Below, piece by piece: positions 1 through 9,469 of a stretch of 64,000 bases of DNA. A program made the position numbers and the translations under genes. The notes beneath the pieces were generated by a model that was given only the letters and a program-made list of their open reading frames with translations, did not search any database and was not told where the DNA came from. Origin of the DNA: an uncultured Microbulbifer sp. (GTDB lineage: Bacteria > Pseudomonadota > Gammaproteobacteria > Pseudomonadales > Cellvibrionaceae); assembly GCF_947498635.1 (NCBI RefSeq), contig NZ_CANMKV010000005.1, positions 90,993 to 154,992 on the forward strand. The letters run 5' to 3'. Numbering within the stretch: the stretch's first letter is position 1; every line of letters starts with the position of its first letter.

Positions 1-761
1 CTGTGGCGCTGACCACTGCGTTGTCTGCCGGCGCGCTCTACGGCAGCGTAGCCACTGCGGATACTCTCGATAACGTACTCGCCGTCGGCCAGCAGAAAAC
101 CACTGCGGCCCAGGCATCGCAAAAGCGCATCGACAAGATTGCCGAAGAAACCAGCGGCCTGCTGCAGGACTTCAAGGTGGTTAATAAAGAAATCGATGGT
201 CTGCGAGTGTATAACCGTCAGCTGGAAAAACAGCTGGCCAATCAGCTCGAAGTGATCAATGAGCTGGATGATTCCATTGCCAACGTCACGGTAATTGAGC
301 GTCAGATCCAGCCGCTGATTCTGCGTATGCTGGACGGCCTGGAACAGTTCATTGAACTGGATGCCCCGTTCAAACTGGACGAGCGCATGGCCAACCTCGA
401 AGGCGTAAAGAACAATATGGACCGTTCCGATATTACCGTTGCGGAAAAATTCCGCCAGGTACTGGAACTGTACAATTTCGAAGCGGAATACGCGCGTAAG
501 ATCGACACTTACGGCGATTCCCTGAACGTCAACGGTCAGGAGCGCGAAGTGAAAGTGCTGCAAATTGGCCGTATTGCCCTGCTGGCTCAGACCACGGATT
601 CCAAGATTTCTCTCGCCTACGACAAAGGCCAAAAAGCCTGGGTTGAGATTGATGCTGGCGAATACCGCCGCGCCCTCATGAACGGCCTCAAGATCGCCAA
701 GAAGCAGGCCACTATCGATATCATGACTATGCCGATCGCGGCACCGGAGGCAGCGCAATGA
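1..761 (+). CDS. DUF3450 periplasmic protein, 5'-truncated by the window edge
   Basis: The reading frame is open to the window edge. The first visible residues form the hydrophobic core and Ala-x-Ala cleavage region of a signal peptide (ending near TADTLDNV), so only the first few codons are missing. The mature protein is mainly a long alpha-helical coiled coil (roughly residues 30-110) followed by a globular C-terminal part, as in the DUF3450 family. Members of this family sit first in operons with TtpC, ExbB, ExbD, TonB and a TPR protein in marine gammaproteobacteria; the exact biochemical role is not established, but a periplasmic part in TonB2-type energy transduction is likely. Its stop codon overlaps the ATG of the next gene (ATGA), suggesting translational coupling. 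Confidence 0.85.
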   Translation, partial: VALTTALSAGALYGSVATADTLDNVLAVGQQKTTAAQASQKRIDKIAEETSGLLQDFKVVNKEIDGLRVYNRQLEKQLANQLEVINELDDSIANVTVIERQIQPLILRMLDGLEQFIELDAPFKLDERMANLEGVKNNMDRSDITVAEKFRQVLELYNFEAEYARKIDTYGDSLNVNGQEREVKVLQIGRIALLAQTTDSKISLAYDKGQKAWVEIDAGEYRRALMNGLKIAKKQATIDIMTMPIAAPEAAQ

Positions 762-2128
762 AATCCTCTATCGCCAAACGTGTACTAGTTGCAGCAGCGG
801 CTGGCCTGATCAGCTTCTCAGCTGTTGCACAGGAAAAAGCCTCCTCTCTCGACGACCTGCTCAAGATGGTTAAGCAATCCAAGGTTGCCGAGTCCAAGGA
901 GCACAGGCAGCGCGAAGCCGAGTTCCGCCGTCAGAAGTCCAACCAGCAGAGCCTGCTGAAGAAAGCCAAAGACACCCGCACCGCTGAAGAGAAACGCTCT
1001 GCCGAACTGGAAAAGAAATACCAGGAACAGGAAGTGGCTGTAGACCAGAAGCGTCAGCAGCTGGATGAGCGCCTGGGTTCTTTGAAAGAACTGTTCGGCC
1101 ATATGTCTTCTACCGCGGCAGATCTGCGTGCGAACGTTGGTTCCTCTCTGGTTTCCGCTCAGTACCCCGGTCGTACCGAGTTTATCGACGGCCTGCTGGC
1201 CAAGATGAACAGTGCAACCAAGTTGCCGACTATCGAGGAAATCGAGCGTCTGTGGTTTGAATTGCAACGTGAAACCGTAGAATCCGGCAAGGTTGTTAAG
1301 TTCAACGCTACGGTGATTAAGCCCAGCGGCGAGCAGGCTGAGCAGGAGGTGGTTCGTGTTGGTAACTTTAACTTGGTTTCCAACGGCAAGTACCTGGAAA
1401 TGAACGACGCCTACAAAATGGCGGAACTGATTCGCCAGCCGGATGCCAAGTTCCAAAGCATGGCGGAAAGCCTGCAGGCTTCCACCGCTGGGTTCAGTGC
1501 TTTTGGTGTTGACCCGACTGGTCCTACGGGCGGCTCCTACTTGAAAGCTATGATCAACAGCCCCGACCTCGTTGAGCGCTGGCACCAGGGCGGCATCGTT
1601 GGCTACATCATCTCTGCGGTTGGTGTATTCGCCATGCTGCTGGCCATCTTCCGCCTGATCGTACTGACCGGTGTTAGTGCCAAAGTAAGTGCTCAGCTGC
1701 GTTCCTCTACCCCGAACACCAACAACCCACTGGGTCGTGTACTGGCTGTTGCGGAAGAGAACAAAGGTGTCGACGGCGAGACTCTCGAGCTGAAGATGGA
1801 AGAGGCCGTATTGAAAGAGCGCCCGGCGGTAGAGTCTGGTCTCAACCTGTTGAAGATCATTGCCATGGTAGCCCCGCTGCTGGGTCTGCTGGGTACCGTT
1901 ACCGGTATGATCATTACCTTCCAGGCGATCACTATCTTCGGTGCCGGTGATCCTAAAGCAATGGCTGGTGGTATCTCTTCCGCCCTGATCACCACCGTTC
2001 TGGGTCTGGTAGTGGCTATCCCCACTGTACTGATGCACACCGTAGTCAACGGTCGCGCCAAGCGTGTCCTGCACATTCTGGAAGAGCAGAGTGCCGGTAT
2101 CGTGGCAGAAAACGCCGAGCGTAAATAA
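758..2128 (+). CDS. TtpC-like long MotA/TolQ/ExbB proton-channel protein
   Basis: This 456-residue protein has an N-terminal signal sequence (residues 1-24 ending SAVAQ), a charged coiled-coil periplasmic region (about 35-110), and a C-terminal MotA/TolQ/ExbB domain with three membrane segments: near residue 280 (GYIISAVGVFAMLLAI), near 370 (LLKIIAMVAPLLGLLGTV) and near 410 (SSALITTVLGLVVAIPTVL). Ordinary ExbB is about half as long; the extra periplasmic domain is the hallmark of TtpC, the additional component of TonB2 systems described in Vibrio. It would work with the ExbB, ExbD and TonB encoded next to it to transmit proton-motive force to outer-membrane receptors. The start overlaps the upstream stop. 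TtpC versus a generic MotA/ExbB protein rests on length and context. Confidence 0.88.
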   Translation: MKSSIAKRVLVAAAAGLISFSAVAQEKASSLDDLLKMVKQSKVAESKEHRQREAEFRRQKSNQQSLLKKAKDTRTAEEKRSAELEKKYQEQEVAVDQKRQQLDERLGSLKELFGHMSSTAADLRANVGSSLVSAQYPGRTEFIDGLLAKMNSATKLPTIEEIERLWFELQRETVESGKVVKFNATVIKPSGEQAEQEVVRVGNFNLVSNGKYLEMNDAYKMAELIRQPDAKFQSMAESLQASTAGFSAFGVDPTGPTGGSYLKAMINSPDLVERWHQGGIVGYIISAVGVFAMLLAIFRLIVLTGVSAKVSAQLRSSTPNTNNPLGRVLAVAEENKGVDGETLELKMEEAVLKERPAVESGLNLLKIIAMVAPLLGLLGTVTGMIITFQAITIFGAGDPKAMAGGISSALITTVLGLVVAIPTVLMHTVVNGRAKRVLHILEEQSAGIVAENAERK

Positions 2129-2142
2129 GAGGAGGCGGCAAC

Positions 2143-2670
2143 ATGCACGCATTAAATGACGCATGGGCCGCCGTCAACGCCTTTATGGCGTCGGGCGGGC
2201 CAGTACTGTTCCTGATCGCCGGCCTGACCTTCTTTATGTGGACGCTGATTTTTGAACGTGTTTTTTACTTTAACAAAGCGTTAAAGAGCGACGTTCAAGG
2301 TGCGGTAGACCAGTGGGAGGAGCGCAACGAGCGCAAATCCTGGTCTTCCCACCAGATCCGTTACGCGATGATTTCCCGGGTATCCGAGAAGATTCAGGAC
2401 AATATGGACATGATCCAGGCCTGTGTTGCCCTAGCACCTCTGTTCGGGCTGCTGGGTACGGTCTGGGGCATGATCAACGTGTTCGATGTTCTCGCGATTA
2501 CTGGTGGTGGCGACGCCAAACAGATGGCCAGTGGTGTATCCATGGCAACTATCCCGACGATGGCGGGTATGGTTGCGGCCCTCTCTGGTGTATTTGCCAA
2601 CACCTATCTCGCTCGTAAGGCTGAGCGTGAGACCCAGCTTTTGGAAGATCATCTGACCATGGATCACTAG
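2143..2670 (+). CDS. exbB: ExbB-type proton channel subunit
   Basis: The 175-residue protein has the three-helix MotA/TolQ/ExbB layout: a helix at about residues 20-40 (PVLFLIAGLTFFMWTLIFER), a cytoplasmic stretch, then two helices around 92-112 (CVALAPLFGLLGTVWGMINV) and 140-160. The LLGTVxGM motif that lines the channel is present. It lies 14 bases after the TtpC-like gene with a GAGGAGGC ribosome-binding site. It is the short ExbB2-type subunit expected to pair with the following ExbD. Family assignment is firm; the receptor or substrate served is unknown. Confidence 0.92.
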   Translation: MHALNDAWAAVNAFMASGGPVLFLIAGLTFFMWTLIFERVFYFNKALKSDVQGAVDQWEERNERKSWSSHQIRYAMISRVSEKIQDNMDMIQACVALAPLFGLLGTVWGMINVFDVLAITGGGDAKQMASGVSMATIPTMAGMVAALSGVFANTYLARKAERETQLLEDHLTMDH

Positions 2671-2727
2671 GCACACATCAGCGAATAGGCGAGCTTATTT
2701 GCTGTGAAGGTTTAGCCAAGCCAGAAA

Positions 2728-2766
2728 TTTTCGCCGGGGGCCCTCTCTGGGCTTCCGCCGGAAAAG
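2728..2766 (+). other. imperfect stem-loop between exbB and exbD
   Basis: The 114-base gap between exbB and exbD is the largest inside this operon. It contains an imperfect inverted repeat, arms TTTTCGCCGGGGGCCC and GGGCTTCCGCCGGAAAA around a TCTCT loop. There is no T-tract, so it is not a standard terminator. A role in mRNA processing or in setting different ExbB and ExbD levels is possible but inferred. Confidence 0.4.
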
Positions 2767-2784
2767 TTCGCTAAGAGAGTTGCT

Positions 2785-3186
2785 ATGAGCAAAAGACAAA
2801 ATACGGCAGAAGAAGAAGCCGGCGCTATCGACCTCACGCCCATGCTGGACGTGGTGTTTATCATGCTGATCTTCTTTATCGTCACCGCGACCTTTATCAA
2901 GGAGCCGGGTGCTGATGTTGTGAAGCCGGAAGCGACAACCGCAGAACTCAAAGCCGCCTCAATTCTGGTAGCGATCAACGATAGTGATGAGATCTGGATT
3001 GCCAAAGATAAGGTTGATGAGCGCCAGGTAAAGATTGTCCTGGAACGCCTCTACTCGGAAAACCCGAAAGGGTGGTTGGTGATTCAGCCCGATAAGGAAG
3101 CGAGTATTGAGAAGATTGCCCTGATTGCGGAAGCGGCCAGGAAGATCGGTATCAAGAAAGTTTCGGTCGCGACAGAAAAGAGTTAA
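2785..3186 (+). CDS. exbD: ExbD/TolR-type biopolymer transport protein
   Basis: The 133-residue protein has a short charged N-terminus and one membrane helix (about residues 22-42) beginning with the ExbD/TolR signature IDLTPMLDVVFIMLIFF, whose aspartate (in MLDVVF) is the conserved proton-pathway residue. The rest is the periplasmic domain. It is followed after only five bases by tonB. It completes the ExbB-ExbD motor that energises TonB; the placement in a TtpC operon argues for a TonB2-type rather than a Tol complex. Confidence 0.93.
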   Translation: MSKRQNTAEEEAGAIDLTPMLDVVFIMLIFFIVTATFIKEPGADVVKPEATTAELKAASILVAINDSDEIWIAKDKVDERQVKIVLERLYSENPKGWLVIQPDKEASIEKIALIAEAARKIGIKKVSVATEKS

Positions 3187-3191
3187 CAGCT

Positions 3192-3809
3192 ATGAATCCG
3201 GTAAGACTTCTTGGGGCAGGTACGCTGGCAGTAGCCACAACCTTTGGCCTCATCTTCACCATGCATCAGCTGATTGCGGCAAACATGAAGGCTCCAGAGG
3301 ACAAGGAGCAGTTCAAAGTTGCCGATGTGGTGATGCCTGAGCAGAAGATTGAAACACAGTACGATACGACCAAGCCGGTGAAACCGGAGGATCCTGAGAC
3401 TCCGCCGCCGGAAATGCCAGAGCCGGAGTTCGAAGAACCGGACATCGATGGTGGCATCAGCATTTCTGCACCGAAAGCCTCTGGTGGTGTCAAGCTTACG
3501 GGCTTTAGCTTTGGTGAGGGTGATTATCTGCCGATCGTCAAGGTTCAGCCTCAGTATCCACGCCGCGCTCTTCAGCGAGGTATGGAAGGCTTTGTGATTG
3601 TTGAATACACGGTGACCACCAACGGTTCTGTGCGCGACCCCAAAGTGGTCGAAGCTTTTACCCTGGACGGCAAGCCGACCTCTGTTTTTAACAGGGCCGC
3701 GCTCAAGTCTGCGCTGAAGTATAAGTACAAGCCGCGGGTAGTTGATGGCAAGCCGACTGAAGTCCCCAATGTGCGGACTAAGATTAGCTTTAATATGGCT
3801 AAGGACTAA
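3192..3809 (+). CDS. tonB: TonB energy-transducing protein (TonB2 type)
   Basis: The 205-residue protein has one N-terminal membrane helix (about residues 5-28), a short Pro/Glu-rich spacer (about 60-85), and a C-terminal TonB domain (about 110-200) with the typical PQYPRRALQRGMEGFVIVEY core. The periplasmic spacer is much shorter than in E. coli TonB, as in TonB2 proteins. It contacts TonB boxes of outer-membrane receptors and transmits force from the ExbB-ExbD motor. It sits directly after exbD and 12 bases before the TPR gene. A second TonB lies at 5402-6052. Confidence 0.92.
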   Translation: MNPVRLLGAGTLAVATTFGLIFTMHQLIAANMKAPEDKEQFKVADVVMPEQKIETQYDTTKPVKPEDPETPPPEMPEPEFEEPDIDGGISISAPKASGGVKLTGFSFGEGDYLPIVKVQPQYPRRALQRGMEGFVIVEYTVTTNGSVRDPKVVEAFTLDGKPTSVFNRAALKSALKYKYKPRVVDGKPTEVPNVRTKISFNMAKD

Positions 3810-3821
3810 GGGGGAAGCACT

Positions 3822-5174
3822 ATGAAGTTGACAAGCATTCGCAAAGGTTTGTCCAAGCTCGCTCTGCGCACCTCTGTGGCACTACCCCTGGTGCTGGCAC
3901 CGGCGGTCAGTGTCACCGTGCTCGAAGCAGCGGGTGTTTCCGCACCTTTCGCTTCTGCCCTGGCGCAGGAGCAAAAAAAGCCCAGCAAACAGAAGAGCCG
4001 CAAAGTACCGGCTATGCGCGAAGCCGCGTATAAAAAGCTGGAAAAAGCCCAGGAAGCTGCCGACGCAGAGGACTGGGCGGGCGCCCTTGTCGCGCTGAAG
4101 GAGATGGATGCGAGTAAGAAGCGGTACAACGGCTATGAAGTAGCGCAGATGTACAATTTCTTCGGTGTCGTTTACTACAGTACTGAGCGTTATAAGCAGG
4201 CAATCCCGTACTTTAAGAAAGTATTGAGCCAGGGTGAGAAAAACCTACCGGTGGCACTTGAAGTGGGAACCTTATTCACTCTTGCTCAGCTCTACTTCGT
4301 CACAGAGGACTACAAGCAGGCGATCAATTACCTGAACCAATGGTTCAAAGTTTCCGATCGTATTACTGCCGACTCCTACGCTTTGCGTGCCCAGGCTTAT
4401 AACCAGGTTGGCAATCAGAGCAAGGCACTCGCGGATATTAATGTTGCGGTGTCCATGTACGAGAAAGAGGGCAAGGTACCGAAAGAGGGGTGGTACGGTC
4501 TTCAGCAGTACATTTACTTCGAGCGCAGTGATTATAAAAAAGTAGCCGGTGTTCTGGAAAAGCTGGTGCAGCATTATCCGAAGCCTGTGTATTACAAAAC
4601 ACTGGCTGCGATGTATGGCGAGCTCAAACGCGATAAAGACCAGCTGCATATGATGGAGGCGGCTTATCTTGCCGGCGCTTTGGAGAAGGATCGGGACCTG
4701 TTGAACATGGGTTATCTCTTTATGGGGCATGATATGCCTTATAAGGGGGCCAAGGTGATTGCCAAGGGCATCAAAGAGAAGAAGATTCCACGTACAGCCA
4801 AGAACCTGGAGACACTTGCCCAGGCTTACCAGATGGCTCAAGAGCTGCAAAAAGCGATCCCCCAGCTGGAAGCGGCCGCTAGTCTTTCCGACAAGGGTGA
4901 AATCTACTCGCGTCTGGCTGGTATCTACCTGGATCTGGACCAGAATGAGAAAGCCATTTCCATGGGTAAAAAAGCTCTAAAGAAAGGCAATATCAAGCGT
5001 GTTGATACCCTGCATGTCGTGATGGGCATGGCGAATGCCAACTTGAAGCGCTATGACGCCGCTTTAGTAAGTCTTAAAAAGGCTGAAAAAGATGAACGCT
5101 CTGAGAAGTTTGCCAAGCAGTGGATAGCCTTTGTGAAAGGTGAACAGGAGCGTGAAAAGCAGCTGGCAATTTAA
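3822..5174 (+). CDS. periplasmic TPR-repeat protein of the TonB2-type operon
   Basis: The 450-residue protein starts with a signal peptide (residues 1-45, ending FASALAQ) and then consists almost entirely of tetratricopeptide-like helical hairpins, for example around residues 68-100, 105-140 and 145-180 (YKQAINYLNQWFKV). Last genes of DUF3450/TtpC/ExbBD/TonB operons commonly encode such TPR proteins. A scaffold role linking TonB or its receptors to periplasmic partners is inferred from context. The ribosome-binding site is AAGGGGGAAGC, and a strong terminator follows. Confidence 0.82.
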   Translation: MKLTSIRKGLSKLALRTSVALPLVLAPAVSVTVLEAAGVSAPFASALAQEQKKPSKQKSRKVPAMREAAYKKLEKAQEAADAEDWAGALVALKEMDASKKRYNGYEVAQMYNFFGVVYYSTERYKQAIPYFKKVLSQGEKNLPVALEVGTLFTLAQLYFVTEDYKQAINYLNQWFKVSDRITADSYALRAQAYNQVGNQSKALADINVAVSMYEKEGKVPKEGWYGLQQYIYFERSDYKKVAGVLEKLVQHYPKPVYYKTLAAMYGELKRDKDQLHMMEAAYLAGALEKDRDLLNMGYLFMGHDMPYKGAKVIAKGIKEKKIPRTAKNLETLAQAYQMAQELQKAIPQLEAAASLSDKGEIYSRLAGIYLDLDQNEKAISMGKKALKKGNIKRVDTLHVVMGMANANLKRYDAALVSLKKAEKDERSEKFAKQWIAFVKGEQEREKQLAI

Positions 5175-5203
5175 TTGTTGAGTTAGCTTTTTAGGTCCTC
5201 GAG

Positions 5204-5233
5204 AAAGCCGTGCAGAAATGCACGGCTTTTTTT
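5204..5233 (+). terminator. rho-independent terminator of the TonB2-type operon
   Basis: A perfect 11-bp stem (AAAGCCGTGCA / TGCACGGCTTT) with a GAAA tetraloop runs into a T-tract 30 bases after the TPR gene stop. It ends the operon beginning before the window. Confidence 0.93.
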
Positions 5234-5401
5234 ATGTTCTTTTACTTCTGATTTCCAATACAAAAAATTGAGAAAACCTGTATTAACGAACTATTTGCAT
5301 TTTTATATAAATTGGCTAATGATTAGAGTCAGCTGATCAGCTTTTTCCATTACGGCACTTGGATGCCTTTTACGCACCCTAATAACAATAGGAGAGGTGT
5401 T

Positions 5402-6052
5402 ATGGATAGAGCTTGCACGCCAATTTCCAGCCCCGAATTTTTCCCTACCCACTTGCTTTCTAGTTATGCGAAGGGCTTAGCCTACGCTGCCCTGACCACC
5501 CTCGGGTTGATTTTTTTAATGAGCCAGTTGATCTCCACTCGTTTTGAGGAGCCTCTAGCAAAGCCATTACCGACGATTCAGCCTATCGATATTACCGAGA
5601 AGAAAGTGGTTACCATGAAAGAGTATGAGGCACCGGCAAGCCCTCAGGAAGTTCCGCCAACGCTTCAGCCTCCCAGAGAGAAAGAAGATGTAAAGGTTAT
5701 AAATACCAATACAACAGTGACGCCTCCGGTTGTTATTAACGAAGGCATTTTTGATTTGGTATCGAGAGACCCTTTGCCTGTTTATAAGCCCGCACCGCGT
5801 TACCCCAGTGCGGCTCTGCGCAGAGGCATAGAGGGGTACGTGATTGTAGAGTTTGTGATAACCAAAACCGGCGCGGTACGTAATGTCAGGGTCGTTGCTG
5901 GCTATGATAGCGCCGGTAATGCCACCAGCGTATTTAACCGCTCGGCGCTGGCAGCGGCAGAGCGCTTCAAATATCAGCCGCAAGTGGAAGATGGCCAGCC
6001 GGTTGAGCGCTATGGCGTGCGCAATCGTATTGCCTATAAATTGGCGCAATAA
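5402..6052 (+). CDS. second TonB-family protein, stand-alone
   Basis: This 216-residue protein has an N-terminal cytoplasmic stretch of about 30 residues, one membrane helix (about 27-47, AYAALTTLGLIFLMSQLI), a short proline-containing spacer, and a C-terminal TonB domain with RYPSAALRRGIEGYVIVEFV. The start at 5402 is chosen over the upstream ATG at 5363 because AGGAG lies seven bases before it. It resembles the TonB at 3192 but has its own upstream region (5235-5401) and is bracketed by terminators, so it is a monocistronic paralogue. It may use the same ExbBD motor for different receptors; that is inference. Confidence 0.88.
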   Translation: MDRACTPISSPEFFPTHLLSSYAKGLAYAALTTLGLIFLMSQLISTRFEEPLAKPLPTIQPIDITEKKVVTMKEYEAPASPQEVPPTLQPPREKEDVKVINTNTTVTPPVVINEGIFDLVSRDPLPVYKPAPRYPSAALRRGIEGYVIVEFVITKTGAVRNVRVVAGYDSAGNATSVFNRSALAAAERFKYQPQVEDGQPVERYGVRNRIAYKLAQ

Positions 6053-6081
6053 AAAAACGGCCCACTGGGGCCGTTTTTTTA
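6051..6081. terminator. bidirectional terminator between tonB paralogue and ilvD
   Basis: AAAAAAACGGCCC, loop ACTG, GGGCCGTTTTTTT forms a perfect hairpin flanked by A and T tracts. It can end the tonB-type transcript on the plus strand and the ilvD transcript on the minus strand. Confidence 0.93.
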
Positions 6082-6099
6082 AATCCCAGGTATTTCTAC

Positions 6100-7935
6100 C
6101 TAATCAATTTCCCGCACCGCGCCCCGGTCGGCACTGGTGGCAAGTAATGCGTAGGCTTTTAGCGCCTTGCTGACTTTGCGCGGACGCGGTTCACTCGGCT
6201 TCCAGGCCGCCTGACCGCACCCGCTCATTTCCTGACGACGTTTGTTGAGTTCGTCTTCACTAATAACAATCTCAATTTTGCGTGCGGGTATATCGATTCG
6301 AATTGGGTCGCCATTACGGACTAGGGCGATGTTGCCACCGGAGGCGGCTTCCGGGGATACGTGGCCGATTGATAGACCGGAGGTACCGCCGGAAAAGCGG
6401 CCATCGGTGATCAGGGCACAGTGCTCCCCAAGCCCCTTGGATTTTAAGTAACTAGTGGGGTAAAGCATCTCCTGCATACCGGGGCCGCCTTTGGGTCCCT
6501 CATAGCGCACAATCACCGCTTCACCCTTATGTACCTTGCCATCGAGAATATGGGCAACAGCGGCTTCCTGACTTTCGACGACGTGGGCTGGGCCTTCGAA
6601 TTGCCACAATGACTCGTCAATGCCGGAAGTTTTTACCACACAACCATTGGGGGCCAGGTTGCCAAACAGTACCGCCAGGCCCCCTTCCGCTGAATAGGCG
6701 TGATCTGCGGAGCGGATACAACCGTGCTGGCGGTCGGCATCCAGGGTCGGCCAGCGACAGGCTTGGCTGAAAGCGGTTTGAGTGGGAATGCCTGCGGGGC
6801 CGGCGCGGTAAAAGTCGTGCACAGAGTTGTCATCGGTGCGGCTGATATCCCAGCGGTTCAGCGCATCGGCGAGGGAGCCGCCGTAGGCGGTGGGTTGCGA
6901 GGTATCGATCAGTCCGGCGGACTCCAGCTCGCCGAGAATTGCCATAACGCCCCCCGCCCGGTGGACGTCTTCGACATGGTACTTTTCGATGTTGGGAGCG
7001 ACTTTACACAGTTGGGGAACCTCGCGGGAGAGCCGGTCGATATCCTCTAAATGAAAATCGATATCCCCCTCCTGGGCAGCGGCGAGCAGGTGCAAAATGG
7101 TGTTGGTCGAGCCTCCCATGGCGATATCGAGGGCCATGGCATTCATGAAGGCGGTGCGGTTGGCGATGTTACGGGGTAGGGCACTCTCGTCATTTTTTTC
7201 GTAGTAACGCTTAGTCAGGGCAACGATTTCCCGCCCAGCGCGCAGAAAGAGCTCTTTGCGGTCTGCGTGGGTGGCCAGCAGGGTGCCGTTGCCCGGTAGC
7301 GAGAGCCCCAGAGCCTCGGTGAGACAGTTCATGGAGTTGGCGGTAAACATGCCGGAGCAGGACCCACAGGTGGGGCAGGCAGAGCGCTCGTACTCGGCCA
7401 CCTCCTCATCGGAGGCCGTATCGGTGGCGGCGATCACCATAGCGTCCACCAGATCCAGTTTGTGATCGGCCAATTTGGTTTTGCCGGCCTCCATCGGGCC
7501 GCCGGAAACAAAGATCACCGGGATATTCAGGCGCAGCGCGGCCATCAGCATTCCGGGGGTGATCTTGTCGCAATTGGAAATACATACCAGGGCATCGGCG
7601 CAGTGGGCATTGACCATGTACTCTACTGAGTCGGCGATAATCTCGCGACTGGGGAGGCTGTAGAGCATGCCGTCGTGGCCCATGGCGATGCCGTCGTCTA
7701 CGGCGATGGTGTTGAACTCCTTGGCGACGCCGCCGGCGCGCTCGATCTCCCGCGCGACCAGTTGCCCCATATCTTTCAGGTGCACATGACCCGGTACGAA
7801 CTGGGTGAAGGAGTTGGCGATAGCAATAATGGGTTTGTGAAAATCTGCATCGGTCATGCCTGTGGCGCGCCACAGGGCTCGGGCGCCGGCCATATTGCGT
7901 CCGGCGGTGGAGGTACGGGAACGATATCTGGGCAT
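6100..7935 (-). CDS. ilvD: dihydroxy-acid dehydratase
   Basis: IlvD dehydrates 2,3-dihydroxy acids to 2-keto acids, the third step of valine, leucine and isoleucine synthesis in the cytoplasm. The 611 residues match the family length. Iron-sulfur ligand regions [12 protein letters not shown] and [11 protein letters not shown] are visible, as is the C-terminal [20 protein letters not shown] block around the active site. The frame is intact throughout. The gene stands alone; no leader peptide or attenuator was evident in 7936-8072. It reads toward the shared terminator at 6051-6081. Confidence 0.97.
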   Translation of the reverse strand: MPRYRSRTSTAGRNMAGARALWRATGMTDADFHKPIIAIANSFTQFVPGHVHLKDMGQLVAREIERAGGVAKEFNTIAVDDGIAMGHDGMLYSLPSREIIADSVEYMVNAHCADALVCISNCDKITPGMLMAALRLNIPVIFVSGGPMEAGKTKLADHKLDLVDAMVIAATDTASDEEVAEYERSACPTCGSCSGMFTANSMNCLTEALGLSLPGNGTLLATHADRKELFLRAGREIVALTKRYYEKNDESALPRNIANRTAFMNAMALDIAMGGSTNTILHLLAAAQEGDIDFHLEDIDRLSREVPQLCKVAPNIEKYHVEDVHRAGGVMAILGELESAGLIDTSQPTAYGGSLADALNRWDISRTDDNSVHDFYRAGPAGIPTQTAFSQACRWPTLDADRQHGCIRSADHAYSAEGGLAVLFGNLAPNGCVVKTSGIDESLWQFEGPAHVVESQEAAVAHILDGKVHKGEAVIVRYEGPKGGPGMQEMLYPTSYLKSKGLGEHCALITDGRFSGGTSGLSIGHVSPEAASGGNIALVRNGDPIRIDIPARKIEIVISEDELNKRRQEMSGCGQAAWKPSEPRPRKVSKALKAYALLATSADRGAVREID

Positions 7936-8072
7936 GATTCAAGCATCCGGCTAGGCAAATTAAAGCGACAGCTTAGCAAAAAAAGCCCATATTCGGGATG
8001 TTTTCACCCATTAGTGGTCCACTGAGTGCGTTACTAGGATAACGATTTCGAATAAGGTGGTGTCGAACTTGC

Positions 8073-9395
8073 CTAAGCGTCGTTATCCCAGCCCAAACGC
8101 TTGCGCAGGATGCGGGAATTGCGCTGAATGTTGTATAAGGATTTCCGCGAGGCGGGCAGATCACTGACATTCACCTGCTCAAAGCCTTGCTCAATAAACC
8201 AGTGTTCGGTCTGGGTGGTGAGGACATAGAGCTCGCAAATATGGATTGTGCGAGCCTGGCGCTCCAGGTGGCGCATTAGTTTGGCGCCGCGACCGCCGCC
8301 GCGAAAATCCGGATGGCTGGCCACACACGCGATTTCCGCTGCGGATGTTGGACCGCCTTCCTCCTGGATGGGGTAGAGCGCGGCACAGGCCACAGGCGTC
8401 CCATCGACCTCCACCAGGGTAAAGTGCTCAATTTCCGCTTCGAGTTTTTCCCGTGAGCGCCGTACCAACACCCCCTGTTTTTCCAGCGGGCGGATCAGGC
8501 CCAGAATGCCCCCCACATCGGTGATACGGGCCCGGCGCACGACCTCATAACTATCCCGGTAGATCATGGTTCCTGCACCCTCACGGCGAAAGAGTTCCTG
8601 GATCAGGGCGCCATTCTGGCAATAGCTAAGAAGGTGAACTCGGGCAATACCGGAATTACACGCGCGAATAGCGCACTGCAGGGTCTCACTCTGTACCCGG
8701 GTGGCGGCCTGCTCGGCCTGAACAATGCTGAGTTCATTGACCGGGTTGTCATTGAGTAGCAATTGGGCCGGCTCGCGAAATAGCACCAGCTTTTCGGCGC
8801 GCAATGCGCGCGCGGCCTCCGCGGCCAGATCCAGGTAGTTGATGTTAAATAGCTCACCAGTCAGAGAGGTGCCCAGTGGCGATAGCAATACCAGCGCGCC
8901 CTGGTCCAGAGCTTGTTCAATCGTATTGATTTCCATACGCCTGACCGTGCCGGTCCAGCCGAGGTCCACGCCATCGAGAATCCCGCAGGGGCGGGCGGTG
9001 ACCAGATTTCCCGAGATCACTTTCAATGCCGAGCGGGCCATAGGGGAATCGGGGAGCCCTTGGGAAAAAGCGGCTTCAATATCGAAACGTAATCTCCCCA
9101 CTGCGGCTTTAATGACTTCCAAACTTTCCCTGTCGGTGATGCGCTTACTGCCGTGAAAACGGTTCTCGATACCGCGTTCATCGAGGGCGCGGCTGACCTG
9201 TGCGCGGGAACCGTGCACCACTACCAGGCGCACACCTAGACTGGCGAGGAGGGCCAGGTCGTGAACCAGGTTGCGAAAATTATGATGTTCCAGGCCGTCG
9301 CCGGGAATGCCGACCACCAGAGTGCGACCACGCAGATCGTTGATATAGGGTGCCGCGTGGCGGAACCAGTTGAGAGAGGCGTTTTCGTCGCTCAC
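8073..9395 (-). CDS. argA: amino-acid N-acetyltransferase (N-acetylglutamate synthase)
   Basis: ArgA makes N-acetylglutamate, the first step of arginine synthesis. The 440-residue protein has the classic layout: an amino-acid-kinase-like domain (about residues 1-285, with TLVVGIPGDGLEHHNF and VVVHGSRAQVSRAL) and a C-terminal GNAT acetyltransferase domain (about 290-435) with the acetyl-CoA motif RGGGRGAKLM. It lies close to argE, and both read leftwards with a gap of 74 bases, suggesting shared expression. Confidence 0.95.
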   Translation of the reverse strand: MSDENASLNWFRHAAPYINDLRGRTLVVGIPGDGLEHHNFRNLVHDLALLASLGVRLVVVHGSRAQVSRALDERGIENRFHGSKRITDRESLEVIKAAVGRLRFDIEAAFSQGLPDSPMARSALKVISGNLVTARPCGILDGVDLGWTGTVRRMEINTIEQALDQGALVLLSPLGTSLTGELFNINYLDLAAEAARALRAEKLVLFREPAQLLLNDNPVNELSIVQAEQAATRVQSETLQCAIRACNSGIARVHLLSYCQNGALIQELFRREGAGTMIYRDSYEVVRRARITDVGGILGLIRPLEKQGVLVRRSREKLEAEIEHFTLVEVDGTPVACAALYPIQEEGGPTSAAEIACVASHPDFRGGGRGAKLMRHLERQARTIHICELYVLTTQTEHWFIEQGFEQVNVSDLPASRKSLYNIQRNSRILRKRLGWDNDA

Positions 9396-9469
9396 TAATG
9401 CCTTACCGTCTGTCGAAGTGTTTGCGATTTAAGGGCGCAGCCGAATACGGGTCTGCGGTATAGCCCGGT

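Noticed and set aside
818..2164. 448-codon open frame on the minus strand opposite the TtpC-like gene
   Set aside because: It is a codon-bias shadow of the real plus-strand gene: composition is His/Gln/Thr-rich and nothing in it resembles a known family.
5311..5335. Fur-box-like ATGATTAG sequence upstream of the second tonB
   Set aside because: Only a short partial palindrome matches; too far from the Fur consensus to claim iron control.
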